From positions 372,001 to 436,000 of the forward strand of contig JAODTK010004443.1 of the NCBI GenBank assembly GCA_026419785.1: a DNA stretch of 64,000 nucleotides, read 5' to 3'. The translations under genes and the position numbers were made by a program. Below the pieces are notes generated by a model. That model worked only from the letters and a program-made list of their open reading frames with translations. It was not told the origin of the DNA and made no database searches. This document shows positions 63,535 through 64,000 of the stretch, piece after piece. The stretch comes from Sclerodactyla briareus (lineage: Eukaryota > Echinodermata > Holothuroidea > Dendrochirotida > Sclerodactylidae). Numbering within the stretch: the first letter of the stretch is position 1; each line of letters starts with the position of its first letter.

Positions 63535-63900
63535 TTGGGGTGTCGCCGCCGCAGGGAAGGTAACTTAGGCGTTGGCTGAGCGTAGAAATAACTCTTGAAA
63601 CGCTTGTCGATTAAGGGCGAAAAACTTAGTACACAGGTTCGCCGAGTGTAATTCTCAAAATGTGCATTAATGATGTCTGCTGCCCCCATTTACATGATTC
63701 ACATGCACGGGGACAGAAAGAAAGGTGGTTCGGGAAAAACAGGAAGGGGAATGCAAAGGTCACCAGAAGTCTAACTGGTGTTTCTCGTGTTTTTTCTAAC
63801 TTCGGATTGAAACGAAACTCGGGGGATGTGGATACAGGGGTCCTAAACAACAGATAGGTCATTTCAAAGTCACCGGAGGTCAAAATTGACATGGTGATTT
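63535..63900 (+). repeat. Fragment of the CGAAACTTGG dispersed repeat
   Basis: GTCGCCGCCGC (63,542) and CTTCGGATTGAAACGAAACTC (63,801) with GGTCATTTCAAAGTCACCGGAGGTCA (63,857) parallel 53,490-53,880. Divergence is high. Confidence 0.4.
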
Positions 63901-64000
63901 CAGCGGGGATAAACACGTCGGCGCCGTTCTCCCGCCCCGCACATTGTAGTTATCAACAGTGGTATACACTGCTCTCAGGAACAGAAACTTAGGGAGTGGG

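Noticed and set aside
1..64000. CRISPR arrays, bacterial operons, riboswitches
   Set aside because: The DNA is animal nuclear sequence; the tandem arrays lack the constant-repeat/variable-spacer layout.

Overview
The window is animal nuclear DNA. It is AT-rich and almost free of long open reading frames, and it is packed with transposon relics, degenerate tandem repeats, microsatellites and long G/C homopolymer tracts. One gene is recognisable with confidence: a single-exon forkhead transcription factor of the FoxD class on the minus strand (about 48,254-49,598). Gene density, repeat types and the FoxD protein fit an invertebrate animal with a mid-sized genome. A marine deuterostome (echinoderm, hemichordate or lancelet) is my best guess, but the sequence alone does not fix the phylum.

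Layout. 0.9-4.2 kb: two hAT-type DNA transposons, one a 1.76 kb copy and one a different 1.0 kb element with a perfect 8-bp target duplication. 7.6-8.4 kb: a dispersed repeat with GATGGCCGCC motifs. 10.9-13.3 kb: a 2.36 kb AT-rich foldback element with arms of over 500 bp. 13.7-14.05 kb and 36.0-36.3 kb: two copies of a tRNA-derived SINE. 15.8-16.1 kb: CA/CATA microsatellite. 16.87-18.46 kb: a second copy of the first hAT family, inverted, with a perfect 8-bp target duplication. 19.7-21.4 kb and 39.3-40.0 kb: two copies of an A-tailed dispersed repeat. 22.9-23.1 kb, 34.7-35.4 kb, 40.1-40.55 kb, 51.5-52.6 kb and 56.8-57.3 kb: tandem repeats with units of about 34, 285, 142-155, irregular, and 39 bp. 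41-48 kb and 49.6-51.5 kb: comparatively repeat-poor DNA flanking foxD. 57.3-58.7 kb: fragments carrying the palindromic module found in the hAT elements. 58.87-60.47 kb: a DNA transposon with long inverted repeats and a TTAA-like target site.

Reading-frame caution. The FoxD protein can be followed end to end only by changing frame about eight times in 1.35 kb. Where I could compare with the family consensus, the change is usually one base lost from a short homopolymer, while the encoded forkhead residues are otherwise intact. That pattern points to uncorrected sequencing or assembly indels rather than a dead gene. It also means that lack of long ORFs elsewhere is weak evidence against coding sequence. 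I found no other protein I could name.
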